Counted from the first letter of the stretch, positions 1 through 9,074 are shown. The stretch is 64,000 nucleotides of DNA from Pedobacter psychroterrae (GCF_004331695.1 NZ_SJSL01000003.1:248001-312000); one strand, 5' to 3'. The notes: a model not told the origin generated them from the sequence alone. Numbers and translations are program-made.

Positions 1-1173
1 TCTTTTAATGAGGAACTGGTATCTGCTAATGAGGAAATGCAGAGTACGAATGAAGAAATGCAGTCAGTAAATGAGGAGCTGCATACCATCAATTCAGATT
101 ACCAACTGAAAAACAGGGAATTACTGGAAATCAATGATGACCTTAACAATTATTTCAGGAGCAATATCAATGGGCAGCTATTCATAAACAGCGAAATGCT
201 GCTGATGAAATTTTCCCCGGGAGCAGTAAAGCTGATCAATCTAAGGGAAAGCGATATCGGTAGGCCGATTTATCATATATCGACCAATATCAGGTTCGAA
301 ACAATCTTGGATGATATAAATCAGGTGACCATAGATGGCAGTACGATCTCCAAGCAAATCCAGACTAACGATGGAAGATGGTACCAGATGATGATAATGC
401 CCTATCTACAGCAATTAGGCACAAAGCGCAACGGAACTATTGTTACCTTTGGTGATATTACAGAACTCAAGGATATACAGTTTGAGCTTGACCGAAAGAA
501 CCAAAGCCTGCAAAGGATCAACGAAGACCTGGATAATTTTATCCATACCGCTTCCCACGACCTTCTCGCTCCATTAGGAAATATCGAGGCTAGTATTGAT
601 GTGATGAACAGTATCGCCCTTTCTGATCCAAAATTTCTCGACGTAATAAATCTTATCAATAGGTCAATCAAAAATTACAGGCAGTTGATTACTGATATTT
701 CAATTATCGCTAAGATAGAGAGCGAAATAGACCAAATGGATCTGGTAAACATTGAAGAACTGGTTCGAAACGTGGAATGGAGCCTAGAGGATAAAATAAG
801 GCTTTCAGGTGCAACCATTCAGTTAGATCTTGAAGTGAAGGAACTCAAATTTTCCAAAAAGAACCTAAGAAGTATTCTTTTCAATCTGGTTTGCAATGCG
901 ATAAAGTTCAAAGGCGCTGATCCTCCGGTGATCAAAATCAGTTCCTATCTAAGTTCTGGTAGGGCAGCTGTTAGTATTATGGATAATGGTAAAGGCATAG
1001 ACGAAAAAGGACTAGGAAGGATTTTTGAAATGTATGGAAGATTACATCAGGATATTGAGGGCACGGGAATCGGACTCTATCTTGCAAAAAAGATCATCAA
1101 TGCCTCTGGCGGGAAATTAGAAGTAGAAAGCAAGATTGGCCAAGGCAGCATGTTCACCATCTTTTTCGCGTGA
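1..1173 (+). CDS. PAS sensor histidine kinase, C-terminal part of a CheB/CheR-fusion-type protein (cut by window edge)
   Basis: The frame is open from the first base, so the start lies outside the window. The visible N-terminal part is the repetitive glutamate/asparagine-rich coiled coil (NEEMQSTNEEMQ, NEELHTIN) that links the methyltransferase domain to PAS in CheB/CheR-fusion kinases. A PAS domain follows (about 130-460), then a HisKA helix with the phospho-accepting His at 556-558 (motif SHDLLAPL), and a HATPase_c domain with N-box (NLVCNAIKFK), G1 (DNGKGID) and G2 (GTGIGLYLAKK). It is therefore a competent cytoplasmic kinase that should autophosphorylate and pass phosphate to a response regulator not visible here. 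The CheB and CheR domains are inferred from the linker and cannot be seen. The next gene is another PAS protein 146 bp downstream. Confidence 0.88.
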   Translation, partial: SFNEELVSANEEMQSTNEEMQSVNEELHTINSDYQLKNRELLEINDDLNNYFRSNINGQLFINSEMLLMKFSPGAVKLINLRESDIGRPIYHISTNIRFETILDDINQVTIDGSTISKQIQTNDGRWYQMMIMPYLQQLGTKRNGTIVTFGDITELKDIQFELDRKNQSLQRINEDLDNFIHTASHDLLAPLGNIEASIDVMNSIALSDPKFLDVINLINRSIKNYRQLITDISIIAKIESEIDQMDLVNIEELVRNVEWSLEDKIRLSGATIQLDLEVKELKFSKKNLRSILFNLVCNAIKFKGADPPVIKISSYLSSGRAAVSIMDNGKGIDEKGLGRIFEMYGRLHQDIEGTGIGLYLAKKIINASGGKLEVESKIGQGSMFTIFFA

Positions 1174-1319
1174 CCCAGCACAATTCTATATCAGTCGTAA
1201 ATGCTTCCTAACTATTAACTAGGTTAATTTATTAGCACAATGTTCAACATTCCTTGGTAATGAGAGTGTATTCGATTACTTTTTAAAGAGCTATGCGCTA
1301 ACATCCATAAACATATCAA

Positions 1320-3068
1320 ATGAAAAATACGGATCTATATAGTCTTTTTGAACTTTCCCCAGTGCCGATGTGGACCTTTGATGTTAAGACCCTTCGGTTT
1401 TTGGACGTTAACTTAGCCGCAACTACCAATTATGGCTATTCTCGGGATGAATTTCTCTCCATGTCAATTAATCAGATACGTCCCGATGATGACATTACCT
1501 GGGTTAGGAACATTGTCAGAGAAAATTTCCGTACTGGTAGTTTCTATCAGAACACCTTCAGGCATATACGTAAATGTGGAAAAATGATATATGTAGACAT
1601 TGCCAGCAACCTCATTAAGGTGGACGGAAGGGATGCAAGATTGGTGTTGGCCACCGATATCACAGAAAAACTCGAGGCACAGCAGGCGTTGTTCTTGAGC
1701 GAGCAACGTTTCAGGGCCCTGGTGCAGGATGGATCGGACATGATTACCATACTGGATACTGATTTTAGGTACAAGTATGTTAGTCCGGCCTCAGCAAGGG
1801 TATTTGGGATGCAACCTGAGCTTTTTATCGGAAAGGAAGCTTTTGAGTTTGTTCATCGCGATGATAGGGAAGTCCTTGAGCATGAAGCTGCCCGTATTTG
1901 GGACGAACGTAGCATCCAGCTTTCTCCCTACCGCTACCGCGATCATGTTGGCGGATGGCTTTGGATAGAAACCAGGGCAACGAACCTTTTTGATGATCCA
2001 GCAGTAAAAGGAATCGTATGTACCTCCAGGAATGTGACCGAAAGAATCTTGGACCAGCAGCTCGTACAGGAAAATATTGAACGGTTCAAAATAGTTTCAA
2101 AAGCGACCAGTGATATCATTTGGGACTGTGACCTTGTTTCAGAAACTATTGTATGGAACCGGGCCATCAAGGGGATACTAAAGTTCATTGACAAGGAAAG
2201 GACTACAGCCGCATGGTGGATTGATCAGATTCACCCGGAGGATAGGCAAAGGGTGATAACAAGACTGGATAGACATATTGAACAGGGCATCACCAAGTGG
2301 GAGGATGAATACAGGTTCCGTTGTGGAGATGGTAGCTATAGGCATATTTTCGATAGGGGATTTGTGCTAATGAACGACAAAGGCCATGCCTATCGAATGA
2401 TAGGTTCTATGCAGGACATTACCAAGCGCAAAGAAGAGGAAAAATGGTCAAAGATGCTTGAATCAGTAGTAGTGAATACTTCTGATGGTGTGCTTGTGAC
2501 TGATGGCTCGTACAGGCCGGTTATCATTTACGTAAACGATGCGCTGGTAGAAATGTCAGGGTTTTCGAAGCAGGAGCTGATCGGTCGCACACCAGATATG
2601 CTCCATGCCCATCATACTGGCCAGATAGGATTGAATAGGCTAAAGGCTGCTGTAAAAAAACAACATTCCTGCAAAGTGGAACTGGTAAACTACACCAGAA
2701 TGGGAAAACGATATGATGTAAGTATTTCATTAACCCCAATTTTCTCCGAAGAAGGGAAACTGTCCAGCTGGATAAGTATCCAGAGAGATGTAAGCGAGCA
2801 ACGCCGTTATATGGAGGAAATCGAAGCTCATAACAAAAACCTGAATGAAATTAGTTGGATGCAATCCCATGTGGCAAGGGCTCCACTTGCCAGGATCATG
2901 TCCCTTATTGAACTTCTTGAAACTTGTGGCAATTTAGCTGAACGAATGGAGTTAATGGGCTACCTTAAGACTTCAGCCGTTGAATTGGACGAAATCATTA
3001 ACGCAATAGCCAATAGGAAGAAAATCGATGCCCAGGCGAATATTGTGGTTAATCCAGTAAAGTTGTAA
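1320..3068 (+). CDS. multi-PAS protein with kinase-like dimerisation helix but no ATPase domain
   Basis: This 582-residue soluble protein carries four PAS units, about residues 5-115, 125-245, 253-370 and 378-500. The third is of the PAS_3 type ending in the IGSMQDITKRK linker. The C-terminal 80 residues look like a histidine-kinase dimerisation helix: a coiled-coil linker, then the H-box-like motif QSHVARAPLARI, where canonical kinases have SHDLRAPL. The protein ends right after it, and no N, G1 or G2 box of a HATPase domain is present. It has no signal peptide or membrane segment. It may act as a ligand-sensing partner or phospho-acceptor for the complete kinase just upstream, or be a kinase that lost its catalytic domain. 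The fourth PAS resembles LOV domains but lacks the flavin-binding cysteine. The ATG at 1320 is the only good start. Confidence 0.85.
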   Translation: MKNTDLYSLFELSPVPMWTFDVKTLRFLDVNLAATTNYGYSRDEFLSMSINQIRPDDDITWVRNIVRENFRTGSFYQNTFRHIRKCGKMIYVDIASNLIKVDGRDARLVLATDITEKLEAQQALFLSEQRFRALVQDGSDMITILDTDFRYKYVSPASARVFGMQPELFIGKEAFEFVHRDDREVLEHEAARIWDERSIQLSPYRYRDHVGGWLWIETRATNLFDDPAVKGIVCTSRNVTERILDQQLVQENIERFKIVSKATSDIIWDCDLVSETIVWNRAIKGILKFIDKERTTAAWWIDQIHPEDRQRVITRLDRHIEQGITKWEDEYRFRCGDGSYRHIFDRGFVLMNDKGHAYRMIGSMQDITKRKEEEKWSKMLESVVVNTSDGVLVTDGSYRPVIIYVNDALVEMSGFSKQELIGRTPDMLHAHHTGQIGLNRLKAAVKKQHSCKVELVNYTRMGKRYDVSISLTPIFSEEGKLSSWISIQRDVSEQRRYMEEIEAHNKNLNEISWMQSHVARAPLARIMSLIELLETCGNLAERMELMGYLKTSAVELDEIINAIANRKKIDAQANIVVNPVKL

Positions 3069-3246
3069 TTGATGGCCAAGAGTTACATCTCTTACCGATA
3101 ACAAGACCTAGTCTTTAGTGCAGAACCGTGGCGTACTATGCAGCGGAATATCCACTATTATTTCACCACATAATTGATAACACTTGCCACATTAATTACA
3201 CAATATTCTTTTAGTTTGCTTTCTTTGATCTATATCAAAAAGAAAT

Positions 3247-4299
3247 ATGTTGACAGCTCTTAAAAAACTACTGACAAACTGGACACTCCATTTTTTAACG
3301 TTGTGGATTGGTATTAAGGCAATTAGTGTGATTTCTTATGTGTATCATGTACATACTTGGGGAAATTATATCAAAAATGACGATGGTACACCTGTAACAG
3401 CTGTTCAATATGCTACCAATCCAGATGATAGATTATTCTTTGTTGCACTTTTAGTATTGTTGACTGAAGTAGTAAGACAATTTATATTCAAAAAATATCA
3501 CTTCATCTTTTTTATAGCGGGATGTTTATTGACTGCGATGATCTCAACTGCGGGAATTGTGTATGAACGGCCGCATGTTTTCAACCAAAAAGCTAAACTA
3601 ACTCTTATTGAACCCATTTTATATATCGCAGCATACGCTTTTATTTATATAATTGTGAGGGATTATTATCTTCAAAGTAAAAACAGGCAGCTTCAAAGGA
3701 TTCAGCAGTCGGAGAATGAATTACATGCTTTAAAGGCGCAGCTAAACCCACATTTTCTGTTCAATGCCTTAAATTACCTTTACGGCACTGCTTTAAAAGA
3801 AAAGGCCACAGACACCGCTCAGGGTATCGACATGATGTCTGATATGATGCGGTATACCATTCATGGAATGCATGAGAATTTTGTTCCGCTCCAGGATGAA
3901 CTGAAGTTTATGGAAAACTATCTACAACTTCAGCAGGTACGTTTGCCTGTAAAGGATAATATTGAAATTAGCACTCAAATTGTTTTTGACGACCATAATT
4001 ATCATCATAAAATAGCACCACTATTGCTCCTCCCGTTTATTGAAAATGCTTTTAAGTACGGCATCAGTATGGATTCGCAATGTGAAGTTCAGATAAAGAT
4101 TGCTGTGGCCGGGAACGAACTGCAGATGGATGTATTTAATACCATCGTTCAGAACCGTGTCGAAGTCAACGGAAACAATACGGGGATAAAAAATACAATT
4201 AAGCGTCTTGATTTCCTTTATCCGGATAACTACCGTTTAGATCATAAAAATACCGGTTTAGGTTATAATGTTTCATTTTGGCTGAAACTCAGTTCTTAA
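3247..4299 (+). CDS. LytS-type sensor histidine kinase (His_kinase family), four membrane segments
   Basis: This 350-residue kinase probably senses at the membrane and phosphorylates the LytTR regulator two genes downstream. Four hydrophobic segments lie at about residues 13-35, 60-80, 88-108 and 120-140, followed by a short coiled coil. The His_kinase (PF06580) signature is clear: QLNPHFLFNALNYLYG with the phosphorylated His at residue 169 (codon 3751-3753). A HATPase_c-like domain follows (PFIENAFKYGIS as N-box, NTGIGIKN-like G box near the end). There is no separate sensor domain, so the signal is presumably membrane-borne or comes through a partner. The thioredoxin gene starts 24 bp after its stop, so the two are probably cotranscribed with the regulator. 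By eye the operon is richer in A+T than the genes at 6.4-11 kb. Confidence 0.9.
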   Translation: MLTALKKLLTNWTLHFLTLWIGIKAISVISYVYHVHTWGNYIKNDDGTPVTAVQYATNPDDRLFFVALLVLLTEVVRQFIFKKYHFIFFIAGCLLTAMISTAGIVYERPHVFNQKAKLTLIEPILYIAAYAFIYIIVRDYYLQSKNRQLQRIQQSENELHALKAQLNPHFLFNALNYLYGTALKEKATDTAQGIDMMSDMMRYTIHGMHENFVPLQDELKFMENYLQLQQVRLPVKDNIEISTQIVFDDHNYHHKIAPLLLLPFIENAFKYGISMDSQCEVQIKIAVAGNELQMDVFNTIVQNRVEVNGNNTGIKNTIKRLDFLYPDNYRLDHKNTGLGYNVSFWLKLSS

Positions 4300-4323
4300 A
4301 TAACTAATTCAATTTTTCAAATC

Positions 4324-5472
4324 ATGATAAAAAAAGTAATGTTACTGCTTTGCGGTGCAGCAGTCCCCTTCATTTCTGTATCTCAGACCAAAGATTCTTT
4401 GTTTACAGTTAAAATAACCGCAACAAAAATGCCGTTAGCGGCTAAGATTTACCTGTTATACCAAGAATACGGTAAAAGAATAATTGATTCTGCAACACAG
4501 AACAATGGATTGTTCGTTTTTAAGGGTAAGATAGATAGACCCATGTTTAGCACGCTTGTTTGCGATACTACAAAAATTGGTTTATCGGGAATGATTAAAA
4601 AACAACTTGAAAAACCGGATTTATTGCGAATGTACATTTATCCAGGGCAAGTAGCGTTGAAAACCTCTAGCCGTTCAATCGCTGACGCAAAGTTTATTGG
4701 CAAGGGCATCAATTCTGATTATCTTAAGCTGGAACAAATGCTTAGCCCCGTTGATGCAGAGATCGAAAAGATCAGTAAGTTGACGGAAATAGCTCATGCG
4801 CCAAAAACCTCAGCGTTGAACAAGAAATTAGACAGTTTAAACTCAGTTAAGCAGGCTATTAGAAGGATATTTATTATCGACAATCCAGACAGCTTTATTG
4901 CATTGAATGCATTGCAGGACTATGCAGGAATCTTACCTGATGTTGCTGTTATTGAGCCAATGTTTAACAGGCTTTCTTTAAGATTGCAGAATACACGGTC
5001 TGGTAAGGAATTTCGGAAATTTCTTTCAAACCAAAAAAACCTTAATCCCGGTGCATTGGCACCTGTTTTTGTTCAAAATGATACTGCAGGCAATCCTGTT
5101 AATTTGGCCTCATTTAGAGGGAAGTATGTGTTGATTGATTTCTGGGCTTCCTGGTGTGGACCTTGTAGAGCTGCCAACCCTGAACTTGTTAAAATTTATA
5201 ATGATTTTAAAGATAGAAATTTTACTATCTTGGGTATTTCTCTCGATGCTGCAGATGGAAAAGGTGCATGGTTAAAAGCTATAAAGGATGATGGGTTAAG
5301 TTGGCCCCAGGTTTCGGATTTGAAGCATTGGGAAAATGAGGTGGCAAAGCTTTATAGTATCAGAAAAATTCCAGAGAGTTTTCTGATTGATCCTAAAGGT
5401 GTGATTATAGCAAGAGATCTTGAAATGAATGAACTAATGGAGAAGCTTAAACAAGTATTACCGGTAAAATGA
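4324..5472 (+). CDS. exported TlpA-like thioredoxin with N-terminal DUF4369-like domain
   Basis: A 382-residue protein with a signal peptide (MIKKVMLLLCGAAVPFISVSQ). Residues about 22-130 match the layout of the DUF4369 beta-rich domain common in Bacteroidota TlpA proteins. A helical linker follows, and a thioredoxin/AhpC-TSA-like domain from about residue 235. The active site is WCGPC, with cysteines at residues 278 and 281. The cis-Pro loop is seen in the motif KIPESFLI. It should work in the periplasm as a thiol-disulfide oxidoreductase, probably a reductase. It is placed between a LytS kinase and its LytTR regulator, and its stop codon overlaps the regulator start (ATGA at 5469-5472), so translation may be coupled. 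This suggests a link between redox state and the two-component system, which is an inference. Confidence 0.88.
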   Translation: MIKKVMLLLCGAAVPFISVSQTKDSLFTVKITATKMPLAAKIYLLYQEYGKRIIDSATQNNGLFVFKGKIDRPMFSTLVCDTTKIGLSGMIKKQLEKPDLLRMYIYPGQVALKTSSRSIADAKFIGKGINSDYLKLEQMLSPVDAEIEKISKLTEIAHAPKTSALNKKLDSLNSVKQAIRRIFIIDNPDSFIALNALQDYAGILPDVAVIEPMFNRLSLRLQNTRSGKEFRKFLSNQKNLNPGALAPVFVQNDTAGNPVNLASFRGKYVLIDFWASWCGPCRAANPELVKIYNDFKDRNFTILGISLDAADGKGAWLKAIKDDGLSWPQVSDLKHWENEVAKLYSIRKIPESFLIDPKGVIIARDLEMNELMEKLKQVLPVK

Positions 5473-6173
5473 TCAAAGTAATTGCAGTTGACGATGAGCC
5501 TGTAGCGCATGATGTGATTCGTTCCCATGCGGAAAAGATACCTTTTATTTCGCTTGATGCTACGTTTTTGAGTGCCACAGATGCTCTGTTTTATATTAAA
5601 AATGAGCGTGTAGATTTAGTGTTCCTCGACATCGCTATGCCTGATCTTTCAGGTATTGAATTTGCCGCTATGATAAGTCCTGAAATTCAGGTCATTTTTA
5701 CTACTGCTTATCCGGAATATGCATTAAAAGGTTTTGAGTTGGCGGCAACAGACTATTTATTAAAGCCAATCAATTTTACCCGCTTTTTAAAGGCTTGTCA
5801 GCTTGCTGAAACCAGACTTCAACTGCCCGACGTAAAAAAAAGGGACGAAGAGCAAGCTTTATTTGTAAAAGATGGGCATGATTGGGTACAAATAAAGTTT
5901 AGTAACTTGGTTTATGCCAAAGCGGAAGACAATTATGTTGACTTGCATGAAACAGGTAAGCATACGCTCACGCGCATGACATTGACAGAATTGCAGACAA
6001 AACTCCCTTCAGATCAGTTTTTACGTGTTCATAAATCGTTTATAATTTCCAGACAGAAAATTGAACGGATTGAGAAACACCAGGTAATTGTAACGGGGAA
6101 TAAGATTCCTTTATCTAAATTATATAGAGATCAGCTCCTGCAAAATCTTGGGGGAGAATCATCAGTTAGTTAA
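5469..6173 (+). CDS. LytTR-family response regulator
   Basis: A 234-residue regulator. The receiver domain spans about residues 1-120, with the acidic pair near the N-terminus (VDDEP), the phospho-acceptor Asp54 in LVFLDIAMPD, a conserved Thr (FTTAY) and Lys (LLKPIN). A LytTR DNA-binding domain spans about residues 130-230 (KAEDNYVDLH, FLRVHKSFIIS, IPLSKLYRD). Such proteins bind imperfect direct repeats in promoters. Its cognate kinase is almost surely the LytS-type protein encoded at 3247. The start overlaps the stop of the thioredoxin gene by 4 bp. The target genes cannot be told from the window. Its stop codon lies inside the left arm of an inverted repeat (6172-6245). Confidence 0.93.
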   Translation: MIKVIAVDDEPVAHDVIRSHAEKIPFISLDATFLSATDALFYIKNERVDLVFLDIAMPDLSGIEFAAMISPEIQVIFTTAYPEYALKGFELAATDYLLKPINFTRFLKACQLAETRLQLPDVKKRDEEQALFVKDGHDWVQIKFSNLVYAKAEDNYVDLHETGKHTLTRMTLTELQTKLPSDQFLRVHKSFIISRQKIERIEKHQVIVTGNKIPLSKLYRDQLLQNLGGESSVS

Positions 6174-6245
6174 CGTTTTTACAAGAAAAGGACGGCAAAG
6201 GGAGTATGCCATGAGGCTTTGGTCCTATGCCGGCCAAAAAACGTT
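6172..6245. repeat. nested imperfect inverted repeat between convergent genes, possible bidirectional terminator
   Basis: The outer arms are AACGTTTTT (6172-6180) and AAAAAACGTT (6236-6245). The inner arms are AGGAC-gg-CAAAG (6189-6200) and CTTTGGTCCT (6217-6226), with a 16-nt loop. The element starts in the stop codon of the LytTR regulator gene, in the gap between two convergent transcription units. A terminator is the simplest reading, but there is no classical T-run after a GC stem. Confidence 0.4.
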
Positions 6246-6388
6246 CATTTAGTGTTAGCAGCGATAGAACTTTTGAAGGATTGATCTTTTTCAATTCCAA
6301 ATAAAAAATTAGTGCAACCAATCATCGATCGCTGAAAGCAAAGAACAGACGAATGAAATAAGATGTATACGTCCAAATGAATCTGCAA

Positions 6389-6979
6389 TCATTGCTCGTG
6401 GTTTAAATTGTTATAATCCTTTTGGGTATCGATGTCAATGTGACCAAGTTCAAAGGGAATTGTCGCTACATCTGCTGCATATTTCTGCAAGAGGGGTTTT
6501 GCCCCGGTATTTCCATTTAAGGCAATTAGCTCATCAAAATAAATTTCATTGAACAAGGCAGGAGTGCCAATGGTTTCGGCATATTTACTGGCAACGATGT
6601 TTTTTCTACTTCTTTGACTTTCCTCAACAAGTTCCGTGAAAATTTCTGGTCGAATAAATGGCTGGTCGGCAACTGCGATGACCACATTTTTTGTATCGGC
6701 CTCCAGTTCGAGCATTTTTGATAATCCCGCCGCAATGCTCGATGAAATTCCTTTTTCCCAGCTATCATTGATGATGATGTTGATGTTGAAATCTGGGTGC
6801 TGCTCAAGGATTTGGTCTGCGTAGGCGCCCAATACCAGCACAATCGGCACATAAGCTGTTGTTTCGGCCGCTGCCACGGTTCGTTGCAATAAGCTGCTTC
6901 CCTGATAGTAGAGCAATTGCTTGGGGCTTCCGAGCCTGCTGGAATTTCCGGCTGCCAATATAATGATCCCGGTATTCAT
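6389..6979 (-). CDS. MobA/MocA-like nucleotidyltransferase for molybdenum cofactor
   Basis: A 196-residue NTP_transf_3 family protein. The N-terminal signature IIILAAGNSSRLGSPKQLL is the nucleotide-binding loop of MobA/MocA/IspD-type enzymes. VAVADQPF carries the metal-binding Asp usually found in MocA (CTP:molybdopterin cytidylyltransferase). The C-terminal VDIDTQKDY(x)NL motif is also typical of the MocA branch. Its start codon overlaps the stop of the upstream xdhC-like gene (ATGA, 6976-6979), so the two are one operon. MocA makes the molybdopterin cytosine dinucleotide cofactor of xanthine-dehydrogenase-type hydroxylases, which fits the XdhC neighbour. The hydroxylase itself is not in the window. 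CTP versus GTP preference cannot be read from the sequence. Confidence 0.85.
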   Translation of the reverse strand: MNTGIIILAAGNSSRLGSPKQLLYYQGSSLLQRTVAAAETTAYVPIVLVLGAYADQILEQHPDFNINIIINDSWEKGISSSIAAGLSKMLELEADTKNVVIAVADQPFIRPEIFTELVEESQRSRKNIVASKYAETIGTPALFNEIYFDELIALNGNTGAKPLLQKYAADVATIPFELGHIDIDTQKDYNNLNHEQ

Positions 6980-8082
6980 GAGCTACAGTGATTTGAATGT
7001 TGGTGTACAGAACCTGTTTTTTCTTTAAGTAAACCTGCCGAGGCCCCAGCAAACACCGATCTAATTTCTGCGATAATGGAAATGGCGATTTCTTCAGCGG
7101 TTTCTGCACCTATATCAAGCCCGATTGGACCATGGATGCGAGACCTGTTTTCTGCTGTATCTGCTCCTAGTTCATCGAGCATCCGGAGCATTTTTTTCTT
7201 TGGCCCCAGGGTACCGATATAGGGGGCATTGGTCTTTAGCAAAATTGCCAAAAGTTCGATATCATAGTTATAGTTATGTGTCATTAGCGCAATGGCTGTA
7301 TTGCCGTCAATAGTAAGCTGATCCATTAATTGCTGTGGTTTGGCCACAATGACCTGCGTTGCAGTTGGAAAACGGTTGAAGGTAGCGTGCGTTGCCCTAC
7401 CATCTGCAACAGTTACATTCCAGCCAAGTTGATAAGCAAAAGTCGCCAATGGTTGCACATCATTACCCGCTCCCGCCACGATAAGTGAGATTGGCGGTTG
7501 AATGAATTCAACAAATGCATTGCTATTGCCGTAGGTGGTAAGCTTTGATGCGCTGGTTTTTAATACTTCTTCTGCATCTAGTTCTCCCCGATGTTGTATT
7601 TCTTTCGGAAACTTAGTAAGTTGACTGACACTTGTATAGAACAACATAGTTCCCAGTTGCATTTTTTCTGTAAGGGAAAATAAAGTTGTGATGACTGCAT
7701 CTTCCCTTTGGTTTTTGAGCGCGGTTAATATTTTGATTGCATTTAATTGATCTGCCGGATCGATGGGTTCAAACAAAATATGGACAATCCCATTGCAGCC
7801 CAGCTGGACTCCGAACTTGGCGTCATCTTCATCGGTGGTATCATAGGTTACTAGTTTGTTTTCTTGCTGATGAATGGCCGAAAGCGCTTTTTTTAGGGCA
7901 TCGCCTTCTAAACAGCCACCACTGATGGCGCCAGTCAACATGCCGTCTTCAGTAATGAGCATCCTGGCACCAGGCCTGCGATAGGAGGAGCCTTCCACAC
8001 TGACAACCGTAGCAAGAGCCGCCCTAAGGTTTTCCTTTATAGCTTTCTGATAGGCGCTTATAATGTCATTGATTTCTTTCAT
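6976..8082 (-). CDS. xdhC: XdhC/CoxI family molybdenum-hydroxylase maturation protein
   Basis: A 368-residue cytoplasmic protein with the two domains of the family. The XdhC/CoxI N-terminal domain (about residues 15-80) carries GSSYRRPGARM and SGGCLEGD, and a Rossmann-like C-terminal domain (about 195-340) carries VAGAGNDVQPLA, MTHNYNYD and LGPKKK. XdhC binds the molybdenum cofactor, promotes its sulfuration and inserts it into xanthine dehydrogenase-like enzymes. It lies directly upstream of, and overlaps, a MocA-like nucleotidyltransferase gene, so the pair is a cofactor-finishing module. The target hydroxylase is not encoded between 1 and 64000, so it must lie elsewhere. ATG at 8080-8082 is the start, and 254 bp separates it from the divergent exported-protein gene. 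Confidence 0.9.
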   Translation of the reverse strand: MKEINDIISAYQKAIKENLRAALATVVSVEGSSYRRPGARMLITEDGMLTGAISGGCLEGDALKKALSAIHQQENKLVTYDTTDEDDAKFGVQLGCNGIVHILFEPIDPADQLNAIKILTALKNQREDAVITTLFSLTEKMQLGTMLFYTSVSQLTKFPKEIQHRGELDAEEVLKTSASKLTTYGNSNAFVEFIQPPISLIVAGAGNDVQPLATFAYQLGWNVTVADGRATHATFNRFPTATQVIVAKPQQLMDQLTIDGNTAIALMTHNYNYDIELLAILLKTNAPYIGTLGPKKKMLRMLDELGADTAENRSRIHGPIGLDIGAETAEEIAISIIAEIRSVFAGASAGLLKEKTGSVHQHSNHCSS

Positions 8083-8336
8083 TTTTTTTACACGCTTGTG
8101 GGTATTACATTAAATTACTTGGCATATGTATCAGTATTAGCTTTCCTCTGGTCTACCAAATTAAGCAATGTTTGGGCAATAATGTTTGTTCATCAGTAAA
8201 AGTTGTTGATGGGACAACTTAAATACCCGTCACCTACAGATTCAGATCTATTCAAATAGTTGATAATTAAAGATCTTTTATATATTTACTCCGCAATCGA
8301 TTGTTTCGTTGTTATATAACCAAAAAACCTCTAATT

Positions 8337-9074
8337 ATGACTACTTGTAAACGAGTAATGTGTTGCCTGGCGTTTTTTACTTGCTGCGCAAGCTCTACCT
8401 GGGCGCAAACCGCCAATCCATATATGCCCGCCGTCGGAAATAAACCGTATTTATTGCGGAGTTACCTGATGTTTGAGGGTAAAAAACGTACCCATGTGAT
8501 CTCAGTCGGTACTCCGGAAAAGGTCAGTTATTCATACGACCTCAAGCAGGGTGCATTATTACAGATATGGCGCGGACAGTTTATCGATGTGACAGAAATG
8601 TGGAAGGACAGGGGGGAACCTCAACTGGCCAAACCATTAGGTTCCGTGTTGCCGCTTTCTGCGGCTCCTGCTATTGCGGCGCTGGCCGATAAAGATACAG
8701 TATGGCCGGACTCGATCGCATTTGATGGCCTTCAGAATAAGGGTTATGTATTGGATAAGAACAAAATGCCCACATTTTCATATTCCTCAAATGGTGCTGA
8801 TATCAATGACCGGATAGTGGTACAAAATGGTGGCGGATCGATAGACCGAACTATAAGTATAAGCAATAGCAAGGAACTTCTGTATTGCAGGATCGCCGCA
8901 GGACCAGTGATAGAAGCGCTGAAAGACAATACTTATAGTGTTGGAAATAAAGCCTATAGTATAAAAGTGGGGGCGGAATCGAAAGCTTTTATCAGGAAAA
9001 CAAAAAATGGCCAGGAACTGCTTGCTCCATTGGCCAAAGGCACTGCTTCACTAACTTATTCGCTAATCTGGTAA
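8337..9074 (+). CDS. exported protein of unknown function, partner of the propeller-cupredoxin gene
   Basis: A 245-residue protein from the ATG at 8337. An upstream TTG at 8301 is in frame but would put 12 residues before the signal peptide, so I prefer 8337. The signal peptide is cysteine-rich (CKRVMCCLAFFTCCASSTWAQ). The mature protein appears beta-rich, with no catalytic motif, membrane segment or repeat that I recognise. It resembles the beta-sandwich proteins encoded next to PQQ/sorbosone-dehydrogenase-like propellers and heme proteins in Bacteroidota, but this is a weak impression. Only 5 bp separate it from the next gene, so the two are certainly cotranscribed and probably act together in the periplasm or at the surface. 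Confidence 0.75.
   Translation: MTTCKRVMCCLAFFTCCASSTWAQTANPYMPAVGNKPYLLRSYLMFEGKKRTHVISVGTPEKVSYSYDLKQGALLQIWRGQFIDVTEMWKDRGEPQLAKPLGSVLPLSAAPAIAALADKDTVWPDSIAFDGLQNKGYVLDKNKMPTFSYSSNGADINDRIVVQNGGGSIDRTISISNSKELLYCRIAAGPVIEALKDNTYSVGNKAYSIKVGAESKAFIRKTKNGQELLAPLAKGTASLTYSLIW

Noticed and set aside
2460..2820. Fourth PAS domain looks like a LOV photoreceptor (VNDALVEMSGFSKQELIGR).
   Set aside because: The place of the flavin-reactive Cys motif GRNCRFLQ reads GRTPDMLHA, so there is no photoactive cysteine.
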